Shown: piece by piece, positions 9,864-17,939 of the stretch
How positions within the stretch are numbered: the first letter of the stretch is position 1
Layout: each line of letters begins with the position of its first letter
From: Halomonas elongata DSM 2581
Lineage (GTDB): Bacteria; Pseudomonadota; Gammaproteobacteria; Pseudomonadales; Halomonadaceae
Assembly (NCBI RefSeq): GCF_000196875.2
Contig: NC_014532.2
Span: 558,001-622,000, forward strand
Direction: 5' to 3'
DNA: 64,000 bases
Notes under the pieces: model-generated
What the model saw: only the letters and a program-made list of their open reading frames with translations
What the model was told of the DNA's origin: nothing
The model's database searches: none
Program-made: the position numbers and the translations under genes

Positions 9864-10454
9864 ATGGCCAAGCGCGACGACATTCTGGCGACGGCGACCC
9901 GGTTGTTCGGGGAGCATGGTTATCATGCGGTTGGTGTGGATCGCATCCGGGACGAGGCCGAGGTCTCGAAGATGACGCTCTACCACCACTTTCCCGGCAA
10001 GGAAGCGTTGGTGGAGGCAGTGTTGGAGCAGCGCCACGAGCGCTTCATGGCCTCCCTGAACGCTGCGGTCGAGTCGTCAAGCACGTGGGAGACACGGCTT
10101 CGCGCAGTCTTCGACTGGCATGCCCGCTGGTTCGCCTCCGAGAACTTCCACGGCTGCATGTTTCTCAAGGCGACCGAGGAATATGCCCGGGAGCCGGCTT
10201 CCCTGCTGGCCCTATCGCGGCGCCACAAGGCTGAGGTGAAGGCATTGGTCGAGGAGATTATCGCCACGCAGGAAGGCGTGTCTGCCCCGCGGCTGGCGCG
10301 CCTCGTTCAAGTGACACTGGATGGCATGATCGTCAACGCCTATCTGTTCGGCCCGGACGCCGTGGACGATGCCTGGGCAGCGCTGGCGCCGTTATTGGCG
10401 CTGGACGCCCGACCACTGGATCGCGAAGGCGCAGCGGACTGGACACAACCCTGA
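9864..10454 (+). CDS. TetR/AcrR-family transcriptional regulator
   Basis: About 196 residues. The N-terminal TetR_N helix-turn-helix covers roughly residues 5-50 (ATRLFGEHGYHAVGVDRI, then VSKMTLYHHFPGKEALV), with a variable all-helical ligand domain behind it. The ATG at 9864 has AGGAGG (9851-9856) 7 nt upstream; a GTG two codons earlier is less likely. The FDWHARWFASENFHGCMF stretch resembles the C-terminal domain of regulators of the YxaF/LmrA-like group. Divergent from the HPP gene with a perfect palindrome between them, so autorepression and repression of the HPP gene are likely. Confidence 0.87.
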   Translation: MAKRDDILATATRLFGEHGYHAVGVDRIRDEAEVSKMTLYHHFPGKEALVEAVLEQRHERFMASLNAAVESSSTWETRLRAVFDWHARWFASENFHGCMFLKATEEYAREPASLLALSRRHKAEVKALVEEIIATQEGVSAPRLARLVQVTLDGMIVNAYLFGPDAVDDAWAALAPLLALDARPLDREGAADWTQP

Positions 10455-10502
10455 GTGCTCTCACGGGCCCGTTCAGCGGTGCGCCAGTGGGTCGAGGAAT
10501 GC

Positions 10503-11054
10503 TCAGGAAGGGGAGTCGGTATCCTGCAAGACGGGAGATACCAGCGGTGAGGCGAGCAGGCCACTGGGCAAGAGGAAATCGCCTGGATACAAGGGCAGGT
10601 TCAGATGCTTGAACTTGGCTTGCAGGTCGATGCCGGCTGCCTGCCAGGCATCGCGGATCAATAGCGTGCAGTAGGTGCCGTTGCCCGGAACGCCGGCGTC
10701 CAGGAGGGTGAAGGGGACGCCGAGGTTTGCTTCGGCGAAGTCAGTGGCACTCTGCCGTTGTGCGTCCGTAGCCTTCACGCGGAAGTAGGCAAACTGCCTC
10801 GCATGTTCGGCAGCGATGTAGTCAGCCAGTGGCTCACTGATAACGCCGCCCTCGGGGACGGCGTGCACAACCTGCCAGTCGTCGGGCTGGCCAGCCAGCA
10901 TGCCGACATGGCTGAAGCGGTTATCATCCATGACCATGACGGCTTCGCTGACCGGCTCGGTTCCCTGTCGGAACACCAGGTCGCCCGGCAATAGTTGGCT
11001 GGCCTGGCAAGTTCCGGCAAGCAGGCAGAGGGCGAGTAGCAGAAGAGACTTCAC
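10503..11054 (-). CDS. Secreted YiiX/YebB-like NlpC/P60 cysteine hydrolase
   Basis: About 183 residues from the GTG at 11054, which gives a clean signal peptide (KSLLLLALCLLAGTCQA). An ATG at 11078 would overlap the upstream gene by 19 nt and place charged residues first. The mature part has the circularly permuted NlpC/P60 order: GDLVFRQG, then FSHVGML with the catalytic His, then GTYCTLLIRDAW with the catalytic Cys. This is the YiiX/YebB/LRAT-like group, which act on peptidoglycan peptides or lipid amides; the substrate is unknown. It follows a small lipoprotein gene by a few bases, so both probably work in the envelope. Confidence 0.75.
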   Translation of the reverse strand: MKSLLLLALCLLAGTCQASQLLPGDLVFRQGTEPVSEAVMVMDDNRFSHVGMLAGQPDDWQVVHAVPEGGVISEPLADYIAAEHARQFAYFRVKATDAQRQSATDFAEANLGVPFTLLDAGVPGNGTYCTLLIRDAWQAAGIDLQAKFKHLNLPLYPGDFLLPSGLLASPLVSPVLQDTDSPS

Positions 11055-11059
11055 TGTTA

Positions 11060-11458
11060 TTAGAAGCTTATCTTCCACTCCCCATCTTCCTTGACCATAT
11101 CGTCCGTATTTTTCTCGCTCTTGCCATTACCGAAGGTCACCTGGACCTCAACCTCGGCTTCGGTCTTCTCTTCATTGGTTGCGACATTGAGCACCTCGAC
11201 CTTTTCAATGCCGCCTTTTTCCTCGGCCTTGGCGTGGAAGTTGCCGACCATCATCTTGATCTTTTCCCTGGCCACGCCCATTTCGGATTCCTTGATGTCG
11301 GCCAGGGAAACGTGTTCGAGAGCCGTTTTGGCATCGTTTTCTGCCACAGCTTCGTAAAAGGCGGTGAGGCTGCTCTCGGGTGTGTCCGTGGAGGCGCCGC
11401 AAGCGCTCACCATGAGGAGGATGAGCGCCGAAGCCAGAAAGTGCATGAAACGTGTCAT
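11060..11458 (-). CDS. DUF4878-type small lipoprotein
   Basis: About 132 residues starting MTRFMHFL, with a lipobox LMVSAC that makes Cys about residue 20 the lipidated N-terminus. The rest matches the NTF2-like DUF4878 fold: SSLTAFYEAVAENDAKTALEH, then a beta-rich end finishing DGEWKISF. The ATG at 11458 has CGGAG upstream; the frame could open earlier at 11518 but would then bury the signal sequence. Family members are outer-membrane or periplasmic lipoproteins of unknown function. It sits directly ahead of the secreted cysteine hydrolase gene, apparently as one operon. Confidence 0.78.
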   Translation of the reverse strand: MTRFMHFLASALILLMVSACGASTDTPESSLTAFYEAVAENDAKTALEHVSLADIKESEMGVAREKIKMMVGNFHAKAEEKGGIEKVEVLNVATNEEKTEAEVEVQVTFGNGKSEKNTDDMVKEDGEWKISF

Positions 11459-11846
11459 GGAAGAATCTCCGTATTCACCATGTTGGAGGGAGGCGTTGAG
11501 GGGCTTGAATGTCGTCATGTCAGTTGGCTCGGCGACGAACTTGCCATGTTGCTTCGCTGAAGTTGCAGCCTGGGTTTGCTTGTCATGACAACTCGTGAAT
11601 ATACCGAGCCATCAAGTGGGGATAAAGTCCTGTTATGTGTTTTCGGGTTATCTCTTGAGGACTCTTCTCGATGTTTTTGTCAGTGATAACTGACAATGAT
11701 TGTGAGAAAAAACCGAAGGTCGTGAAGCTATTTGAAATTCTGAGCCAACACTGGATGCTCTGGGCATCTCGGGAGGCGCGTCGGTGGCCAGGATGGACCG
11801 GTGGCGTCACCCTGTGAGTACCAGCGAATCACGGGAACCTGTCTGC
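11459..11846. other. 388-bp intergenic region, AT-richer, with one palindrome
   Basis: No convincing coding frame on either strand. GC falls well below that of the neighbours between about 11570 and 11750. The only clear structure is an inverted repeat TTGTCAGT-gata-ACTGACAA at 11677-11696. The stretch must contain the promoters of the divergent lipoprotein and phosphoesterase genes. A small RNA cannot be excluded, but nothing shows one. Confidence 0.4.
11677..11696. promoter_or_regulatory. Perfect 8-bp-arm palindrome, possible operator
   Basis: TTGTCAGT and ACTGACAA flank a 4-bp spacer. No poly-T tract follows on either strand, so an operator is likelier than a terminator. No regulator gene is adjacent. 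Confidence 0.4.
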
Positions 11847-12335
11847 ATGAACACCGAACGTCTCGAATGCGACGCGCCGGTCGGGGTGATCGCCGATACC
11901 CATGGCACGCTGCGCGATGAGGCGCTGACGATGCTCGAGGGCTGTGGTGTGATCCTGCATCTCGGCGATGTGGGCAGCCGCGATCAGGATGCGGCGATAC
12001 TCGAGCGGTTGGCCGAGCTGGCGCCGGTCCATACGGTGCGGGGCAACGTCGACACGGCGCCATGGGCGGAGCGGCTGCCCTGGTACCTGGATCTGGTGGT
12101 GAATGGCTGGCGGCTTCACCTGGTGCACGATATCGCCGACTTCGCGCCCGATACGCCCTGCGATGCCATGCTGCATGGCCATTCCCACAAGGCGCGCAAC
12201 GAGTGGCGTGACGGCCGGCTGCTGTTCAATCCCGGCGGAGCCGGCCGGCGCCGCTTCTCGCTGCCGCTGACCCTGGGCAAGCTGTGGGCCGACGAGACGG
12301 CCTTGCGCGGCGCCATCCTGCGTCTTCCGTTGTGA
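11847..12335 (+). CDS. YfcE/MJ0936-type metallophosphoesterase
   Basis: 162 residues, cytoplasmic. All calcineurin-like phosphoesterase motifs are present in order: IADTHG (Asp17, His19), LHLGDVG, RGNVD (the GNHD equivalent with Asn and Asp), LVHD, HGHSH, and FNPGG near the end. This is the small YfcE subfamily, two-metal phosphodiesterases acting on bis-pNPP-like substrates with no settled physiological role. The start ATG at 11847 is chosen because the conserved core begins only about 12 residues later; the upstream extension from 11784 is not family-like. Confidence 0.86.
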   Translation: MNTERLECDAPVGVIADTHGTLRDEALTMLEGCGVILHLGDVGSRDQDAAILERLAELAPVHTVRGNVDTAPWAERLPWYLDLVVNGWRLHLVHDIADFAPDTPCDAMLHGHSHKARNEWRDGRLLFNPGGAGRRRFSLPLTLGKLWADETALRGAILRLPL

Positions 12336-12365
12336 AAGCGATACGGCGCCCCGGGCAGGCACGGT

Positions 12366-13676
12366 CTAGGGGGCCGGCAACACGGGCAGCCACAGTGCCA
12401 GGGCGAGCAGGGTGGCCAGCAGCACCGGCGGGGTGATGACCAGCCCGACTTTCATGTACTGCCCCCAGCCGATGCGGTAGCCCTTGCCGGCGAGCACATG
12501 CAGCCAGAGCAGCGTGGCGAGGCTGCCGATGGGCGTGAACTTGGGGCCCAGGTCGTTGCCGATGACGTTGGCGTAGACCATCAACTGCTGAGTCTGCTGT
12601 GCGACATCCGCCTGGTCGATGGCCAGCGCGCCGATCAGCGTGGAGGGCATGTTGTTCATCAGCGAGGCCAGGATGGCGGAGGCGAAGCCGGTGCCGACGG
12701 TCGCCACGATCGTGCCTTGCTGGCTCAGCCACACCAGCACATCCGCCGCTCGGGCGGTCAGCCAGGCATTGCCCAGGCCATAGACCACCAGGTACATGCC
12801 CAGCGAGAACAGCACGATCTGCCAGGGGGCATTGCGAATCACGCGTTTGAGCGAGATGACATGCACGTGCCCGGCGGTGAACCAGCGTCCGGCGATGGCC
12901 ATCAGGATGAGGGCGGCGCTGCCCATGATGATCGCGAAGGGCACTTCCCAGCGGGTGGTCAGGAAGAGCGCGGCCAGCAGCACGAGCAGCAGCGGGAAGG
13001 CGGCGCGAAAGACGTGATGGTCGCGGATGGCGCTGGCCGGAGCTTCCAGGCGTTCGACGTCGTACTGCCCGGGGATCTCGCGGCGGAAGTACCAGCCCAG
13101 CACGACGAGGGTGGCGATCAGCGAGACCAGGTCGACCGGCACCATGACCTGGGTGTAGCGCGTGAAGCCGATGTCGAAGTAGTTGGCGCTGACGATGTTG
13201 ACCAGGTTGGAGATGATCAGCGGCAGGCTCGTGGAGTCGGCGACGAAGCCGGTGGCGATGATGAAGGCCAGGGCGGCACCCGGCCGAAAATCCAGCCGTG
13301 CCAGGATGGCGATGACGATGGGCGTCAGCAGCAGGGCCGCGCCGTCGTTGGCGAACAGCGCCGCGATCATCGCGCCGAGCATCACGATCAGTGGAAACAG
13401 CAGTCGACCGCGGCCGTTGCCCCAGCGGGCGATATGCAGGGCGGCCCAGGCGAAGAAGCCCGCTTCGTCGAGGATCAGCGAGATGATGATCAGGGCGACG
13501 AAGGTGAAGGTGGCATCCCAGACGATGTGCCAGACGGTGTCCACATCGCCCCAGTCGACCACGCCGGTGGCCAGTGCCACCGCCGCGCCGCCCAGCGCGC
13601 TCCAGCCGATGCCCAGCCCCCTGGGCTGCCAGATGACCAGCATCAGCGTGGCCACGAAGATGGCGAAAGCCAGCAT
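12366..13676 (-). CDS. arsB: Arsenite efflux transporter ArsB
   Basis: Inner-membrane arsenite/antimonite exporter of the ArsB family, about 436 residues with some 11-12 hydrophobic segments. Recognisable stretches are ALFANDGAALLLTPIV and, near the end, NVIGNDLGPKFTPIGSLATLLW, both ArsB signatures. The ATG at 13676 has AAGGGAA upstream. It lies 28 bp downstream of arsH in the same operon as arsR. No arsA ATPase gene is nearby, so it would act alone, driven by the membrane potential. Confidence 0.92.
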   Translation of the reverse strand: MLAFAIFVATLMLVIWQPRGLGIGWSALGGAAVALATGVVDWGDVDTVWHIVWDATFTFVALIIISLILDEAGFFAWAALHIARWGNGRGRLLFPLIVMLGAMIAALFANDGAALLLTPIVIAILARLDFRPGAALAFIIATGFVADSTSLPLIISNLVNIVSANYFDIGFTRYTQVMVPVDLVSLIATLVVLGWYFRREIPGQYDVERLEAPASAIRDHHVFRAAFPLLLVLLAALFLTTRWEVPFAIIMGSAALILMAIAGRWFTAGHVHVISLKRVIRNAPWQIVLFSLGMYLVVYGLGNAWLTARAADVLVWLSQQGTIVATVGTGFASAILASLMNNMPSTLIGALAIDQADVAQQTQQLMVYANVIGNDLGPKFTPIGSLATLLWLHVLAGKGYRIGWGQYMKVGLVITPPVLLATLLALALWLPVLPAP

Positions 13677-13704
13677 GTTCGATTCCCTTCTGTTGGCGAT
13701 CCTT

Positions 13705-14421
13705 TTAGTGCGTGGCCTGATTGACGCGCCGGGACAACTCCTCGGCACTCTCGACCCGTTCCGAGTAGCGGTCGGTCAGGTAGGCGGAGCGCCCGCGCGT
13801 CATCCAGGTGAACTTCACCAGTTCCTCGCAGACATCGACGACCCGGTAGTAGAGCGGCGAAAGATGCATACGACCGGCCTCGTCGAACTCGTTGAAGGCC
13901 TTGGGCACGGATGACTGGTTGGGGATGGTCAGCATGCGCATCCAGCGGCCGAGGATGCGCAACTGGTTGACGGCATTGAAGCTCTGGCTGCCGCCGGAGA
14001 CTTCCATCACGGCCAGCGTCTTGCCCTGGGTCGGCCGCACGCCGCCCAGCGCCAGCGGAATCCAGTCGATCTGGGTCTTCATGATGCCGGTCATGGCGCC
14101 ATGGCGCTCGGGACTGACCCACACCATGCCTTCGCTCCACTTGGCCAGGTCGCGCAGCTCCTGCACCTTGGGGTGCTCGGCGTCGGCATCGTCGGGCAGC
14201 GGCAGGCCGGAGGGATTGAAGGTGCGTACCTCGCAGCCGAACCAGCGCAGCAGGCGTGCGGCTTCCTCGGAGAGCAGGCGCGAGTAGGAACGTTCGCGCA
14301 GCGAGCCGTACAGCACCAGAATGCGCGGGGGATGACGAGGCTGGTCCGGTCCCACCAGGGCATCGACATCGATGGCGTGCAGGTGATCCGGGTCGATGTT
14401 GGGAAGCGGCTCGAAACTCAT
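13705..14421 (-). CDS. arsH: ArsH, NADPH-dependent FMN reductase / organoarsenical oxidase
   Basis: 238 residues from the ATG at 14421, which follows AAGGAGAT. The flavodoxin-like motif [17 protein letters not shown] (residues 33-49) is the classical ArsH FMN-binding signature, followed by [12 protein letters not shown] and [17 protein letters not shown] stretches (here [14 protein letters not shown]). Known ArsH proteins oxidise trivalent methylarsenicals and aromatic arsenicals and protect against oxidative stress. The start codon overlaps the stop of a 48-codon upstream ORF. In operon with arsR and arsB. Confidence 0.93.
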   Translation of the reverse strand: MSFEPLPNIDPDHLHAIDVDALVGPDQPRHPPRILVLYGSLRERSYSRLLSEEAARLLRWFGCEVRTFNPSGLPLPDDADAEHPKVQELRDLAKWSEGMVWVSPERHGAMTGIMKTQIDWIPLALGGVRPTQGKTLAVMEVSGGSQSFNAVNQLRILGRWMRMLTIPNQSSVPKAFNEFDEAGRMHLSPLYYRVVDVCEELVKFTWMTRGRSAYLTDRYSERVESAEELSRRVNQATH

Positions 14422-14564
14422 GGAATATCTCCTTGGCAATGCACGTGCTGGCCGTCCGCTGGGGTGATCCGCGGCACTGGGCGGGCCGGCTCGGAGCATG
14501 CTGGCTCCGGAGGGCGGCAGGGCCGAAAGCCATGCGCCGTCACCAAGCGGGAACGGTCGATCAT
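14418..14564 (-). CDS. Putative small Cys/His-containing ORF between arsR and arsH
   Basis: 48 codons. The ATG overlaps the arsR stop (ATGA) and the stop overlaps the arsH start (ATGA), so the ORF exactly bridges the two genes. AGGAG lies 11 nt before its start, inside the end of arsR. The peptide is rich in Pro and Arg, with three Cys (16, 23, 43) and three His (11, 40, 42), including HVHC. No family is recognised and it does not resemble ArsC. It may be a real coupled micropeptide, a remnant of a deleted gene, or chance. Coding status is unproven. Confidence 0.4.
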   Translation of the reverse strand: MIDRSRLVTAHGFRPCRPPEPACSEPARPVPRITPADGQHVHCQGDIP

Positions 14565-14917
14565 GACGGGTCTGACTCCTGTGACGGGCAGGCAGGCTGC
14601 AGTTCGGCGAGCAGCGGTTCGCACAGTTCAGCTCGTCCGGCGCAGCAGTCGCGCACCAGGAAGCTGAGCGTCTCCCGCATGTGATCCAGGTTGGCTCGAT
14701 AGATGATCGAGCGGCTCTGCCGACGCGAGCTCACCAGCCCTGCCCGCGACAGCACGCCCAGATGCGTCGACATGGTGTTGTGCGGCACGCCCAGCAGTCG
14801 GGCGATCTCGCCGGCCGGGAGGCCTTCCGGTTCGAACCGTACCAAGACGCGGAAGGTCTCCAGGCGGGTCGCCTGGGAAAGTGCCGTGAAGGCTTCGAGA
14901 ATCTTTTCATTGTCCAT
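14561..14917 (-). CDS. arsR: Arsenic-responsive repressor ArsR
   Basis: 118-residue winged-helix repressor of the ArsR/SmtB family. The helix-turn-helix is at about residues 32-65 ([28 protein letters not shown]). The metalloid site is C-terminal, with Cys91-Cys92 and Cys99 in [10 protein letters not shown]. That is the Acidithiobacillus-type arrangement, not the CxC in the DNA-binding helix of the E. coli type; an extra Cys110 follows. It is the first gene of the ars operon and would release its promoter (upstream of 14917) on binding As(III). Confidence 0.93.
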   Translation of the reverse strand: MDNEKILEAFTALSQATRLETFRVLVRFEPEGLPAGEIARLLGVPHNTMSTHLGVLSRAGLVSSRRQSRSIIYRANLDHMRETLSFLVRDCCAGRAELCEPLLAELQPACPSQESDPS

Positions 14918-15056
14918 ATGTCGAGACTTACAGAAATAAAGGCGAGAATCAAGCGATGCTGGAATGTCGTGGCTCAGGAGCCCGGCATGTCGCCGTTCGT
15001 CATGTGGAGCGGCGACGGCACCGCCGTCAGGGTGCCGTCATGGGAGGCAGGGCGGC

Positions 15057-16574
15057 TCAGCGGTAGGTGGCGTCGAAGCGCTGGCGCAGCTCGTTCTTCT
15101 GCACCTTGCCCATGGTGTTGCGGGGCAGGGCATCGATGAAAAAGACGCGCTTGGGCTGCTTGTACTTGGCCAGGCGCCCCTGCAGGTGGTCGAGCACCTG
15201 CGCTTCGTCGAGGCTGGCGCCCGGCTCGCAGACCACCGCCGCCGTGACGCCTTCGCCGAAGTCCGGATGAGGCAGGCCGATCACCGCCGACTCCTGTACG
15301 CCCTCGAGCTCGTCGATCACCTGTTCGACTTCCTTGGGATAGACGTTGTAGCCGCCGGAGATCACCAGATCCTTGTCGCGACCGACGATCTGCACGTAGC
15401 CGTGATCGTCGATCATGGCCAGGTCACCGGTGATGAAAAAGCCATCTTCCAGCAGCTCCTCGCGGGTCTTCTCGGGCATGCGCCAGTAGCCAATGAAGAC
15501 GTTCGGGCCGCGCACCTGCAGCAGGCCGATCTCGCCTTCGGGCACCTCTTCGCCGGTCTCGCGGTCGGTGATGCGGATTTCCACGCCGGGCAGCGGCTTG
15601 CCGACGGTGCCGGCGCGGCGTGGGCCGTCATAGGGGTTGGAGATGTTCATGTTGGTTTCGGTCATCCCGTAGCGCTCGAGGATGGCGTGCCCGGTCCTGG
15701 TCTCGAAGGCTTCATGGGTCTCGGCCGTCAGCGGAGCGGAGCCGGAGACGAACAGCCGCATGTTGGCGGTGCGCTCGGCCGTCAGGCGCTCGTCGGCCAC
15801 CAGTCGGGTGTAGAAGGTGGGCACGCCCATCATCACGCTGCCGCGGGGCATTTCCTCGAGAATGACCTCGGCGTCGAACCTGGGCAGGAAGAGCATGCTC
15901 GAGCCGGCCATCAGGCTGACGTTGCAGGCCACGAACAGGCCGTGGGTGTGGAAGATGGGCAGGGCGTGGATCAGCCGATCTTCCGCCTCGAAGCGCCAGG
16001 CATCCACCAGGGTCTCGGCGTTGGAGGCGAGGTTGCGGTGGGTCAGCATGGCACCCTTGGAGCGACCGGTGGTGCCGGAGGTGTAGAGAATGGCGGCCAG
16101 GTCGTCGGCCTCGCGTGGCACTACCTCGTTGCGCGGCGTGGCGCGTGCGGCCTTGTCCAGCAAACTGCCGTCGGCATCGGCTCCCAGGGTTTCCACCGCC
16201 GGGCAGCCGGTTTCGGCGGCGATGGCACGGGCATCCTCGTGGACCTGGGGCCGGCAGACGAACAGGGCGGGTTCGGCGTCGCCGAGGAAGTAGCGGATCT
16301 CGTCGCCGGTATAGCCGGTGTTGAGGGGCAGATAGATGCCGCCGATCCGCAGGCAGGCCAGGTAGAGCAGGATGACTTCGGGGCTCTTGTCGACCTGGAC
16401 GGCGACCCGGTCGCCGGACGCGACGCCCAGCTCGGTCAGGGCGCCGGCCAGGCGCGCGCTTTCGGCGAGCGTGTCGGCGTAGGAGTAGCGTCGACCCTCG
16501 CGGGTGGTGATGAAATCGGCGTCGCCGCGCTGCTGCATGCGGTTGGCGAAGATCTCGAATAGGTTGTGGCTCAT
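15057..16574 (-). CDS. matB: Malonyl-CoA synthetase MatB
   Basis: Adenylate-forming ligase, malonate + CoA + ATP to malonyl-CoA. 505 residues, the normal MatB length. The AMP-binding P-loop YTSGTTGRSKG is at 164-174, with RYGMTETNMNISNPY, the hinge region GRDKDLVISGGYNVYP and the C-terminal catalytic-lysine motif MGKVQK (488-493). Its start overlaps the matA stop by 4 nt (ATGA). Last gene of a matPQMAB operon; together with MatA it converts malonate to acetyl-CoA and CO2. Confidence 0.94.
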   Translation of the reverse strand: MSHNLFEIFANRMQQRGDADFITTREGRRYSYADTLAESARLAGALTELGVASGDRVAVQVDKSPEVILLYLACLRIGGIYLPLNTGYTGDEIRYFLGDAEPALFVCRPQVHEDARAIAAETGCPAVETLGADADGSLLDKAARATPRNEVVPREADDLAAILYTSGTTGRSKGAMLTHRNLASNAETLVDAWRFEAEDRLIHALPIFHTHGLFVACNVSLMAGSSMLFLPRFDAEVILEEMPRGSVMMGVPTFYTRLVADERLTAERTANMRLFVSGSAPLTAETHEAFETRTGHAILERYGMTETNMNISNPYDGPRRAGTVGKPLPGVEIRITDRETGEEVPEGEIGLLQVRGPNVFIGYWRMPEKTREELLEDGFFITGDLAMIDDHGYVQIVGRDKDLVISGGYNVYPKEVEQVIDELEGVQESAVIGLPHPDFGEGVTAAVVCEPGASLDEAQVLDHLQGRLAKYKQPKRVFFIDALPRNTMGKVQKNELRQRFDATYR

Positions 16575-17926
16575 TTAAGCTCTCCCTTGGCCTGCTGTTT
16601 CCTGGCCTTGCGGGCGAGGTCACGAACCTCACTCGAGCAGGCCACGGTGGCGTTGGCGGTGTAGTTCTCGTGGTTGCGTTCGATGTCGTTGAGCACGTAG
16701 AGGTAATTGACCATCAGGCCGGCGGCCTGCTCGAGTCCCTTGTCGGAGATGTCGCCGAGCCAGTTGATGCGATGCAGCTCGGCGCCGTTGCCGAGGTGAA
16801 AGCGGGCCACCGGGTTGAGCGGCAATCCCCGGTCGTTCTTCTCCTGCGTCAGATAGCGGGCGGCCATCGGCCGCACGACGGCCTTGAGGGCCTCGGCACG
16901 TTCGGGATCCCGGTGCCAGCCCGGCTCATCGAGGGCCGCAAGCGCCTCGCGCTGGGCCTCGGACGTGCTGTCGTCGTCGCGCTGTGCCTTCAGCCATTGA
17001 GCGAAGCCCGGCACCGGCGAAAGGGTGACGAAGTGCTTGAGCTGGGGCAGTTCCTGCTTGAGTTCCTGCACCACCTGCTTGATCAGGAAGTTGCCGAAGG
17101 AAATGCCGCGCAGCCCGGTCTGGCAGTTGCTGATGCCGAAGAAGGCGGCGGTGTCGGCATCCTCGGGTGCTTCCACGTCGCTGTCTTCCCCCGCCAGGAT
17201 CGGCTGGATGTGATCCGGCAAGCCCTTGCACAGCGCCACTTCGACGAAGATCAGCGGTTCATCGCCGATGGCGGGGTGGAAGAAGGCGAAACAGCGCCGG
17301 TCGCGGGTATCGAGCCGCCGGCGCAGGTCGTTCCAGTCGTGGATTTCGTGTACCGCCTCGTAGTGGATGATGCGTTCGAGCAGCGAGGCCGGTGTGTTCC
17401 AGTCGATGCGCTTGAGCATCAGGAAGCCGCGATTGAACCAGGAGGCGAAGAGGTGGGCGAAGTCGGCATCGATGCCCGCCAGCTCTGGGTGTTCGCGACG
17501 CAGGGCGAGCAGGTCCTCGCGCATGCGGACCAGTTGATAGGTGCCGTCGCTGGCGAGGTTGAGTCGCCGGAACAGCTCCTGGCGCCGTGGTTCGCAGGCC
17601 TCGAACAGGCCGTTCAGGGTGGCGTTGTCGCGAGACTCGCTATAGGCGGCGTAGGCCTGGTCGATTCGCGTCGGATCGGCGGCGAATTCCTCGGCGAGCC
17701 GGGCGAAGAAACGCCGGCGTTCGCTGCCATCCAGCCGCTCGTACATGGCCAGGGCGCGGCTGGCCAGGGCGATGCTCGAGGCCTCGCCATCGCTCTCCAG
17801 CAGGGCGCGGCAGGCGCCCACCAGATCGGCGTGGTCGGGGTTGGTGTTGTACCCGTGGCGACGTCGCAGCAAGGCGTCGCGCTGGGTGATGTTGTTGAAC
17901 ATCTCCTGCAGGAAGGTCATGTTCAT
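16571..17926 (-). CDS. matA: Malonyl-CoA decarboxylase MatA
   Basis: Converts malonyl-CoA to acetyl-CoA and CO2. About 451 residues, matching bacterial malonyl-CoA decarboxylases, with an N-terminal helical domain (to about 150) and a GNAT-like catalytic domain. The conserved segments FFGISNCQTGLRGISFGNF and, toward the end, NPVARFHLGNGAELHRINW contain the catalytic Ser/His region. The ATG at 17926 is preceded by AAGGAG; the open frame extends further, but into the matM 3' end. It is 13 bp downstream of matM and overlaps matB. Confidence 0.94.
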   Translation of the reverse strand: MNMTFLQEMFNNITQRDALLRRRHGYNTNPDHADLVGACRALLESDGEASSIALASRALAMYERLDGSERRRFFARLAEEFAADPTRIDQAYAAYSESRDNATLNGLFEACEPRRQELFRRLNLASDGTYQLVRMREDLLALRREHPELAGIDADFAHLFASWFNRGFLMLKRIDWNTPASLLERIIHYEAVHEIHDWNDLRRRLDTRDRRCFAFFHPAIGDEPLIFVEVALCKGLPDHIQPILAGEDSDVEAPEDADTAAFFGISNCQTGLRGISFGNFLIKQVVQELKQELPQLKHFVTLSPVPGFAQWLKAQRDDDSTSEAQREALAALDEPGWHRDPERAEALKAVVRPMAARYLTQEKNDRGLPLNPVARFHLGNGAELHRINWLGDISDKGLEQAAGLMVNYLYVLNDIERNHENYTANATVACSSEVRDLARKARKQQAKGELK

Positions 17927-17939
17927 GACGTCGACTCCT

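Noticed and set aside
14418..14624. arsC remnant between arsR and arsH
   Set aside because: No ArsC motif (neither the glutaredoxin-type nor the phosphatase-type active site) in any frame of the gap.
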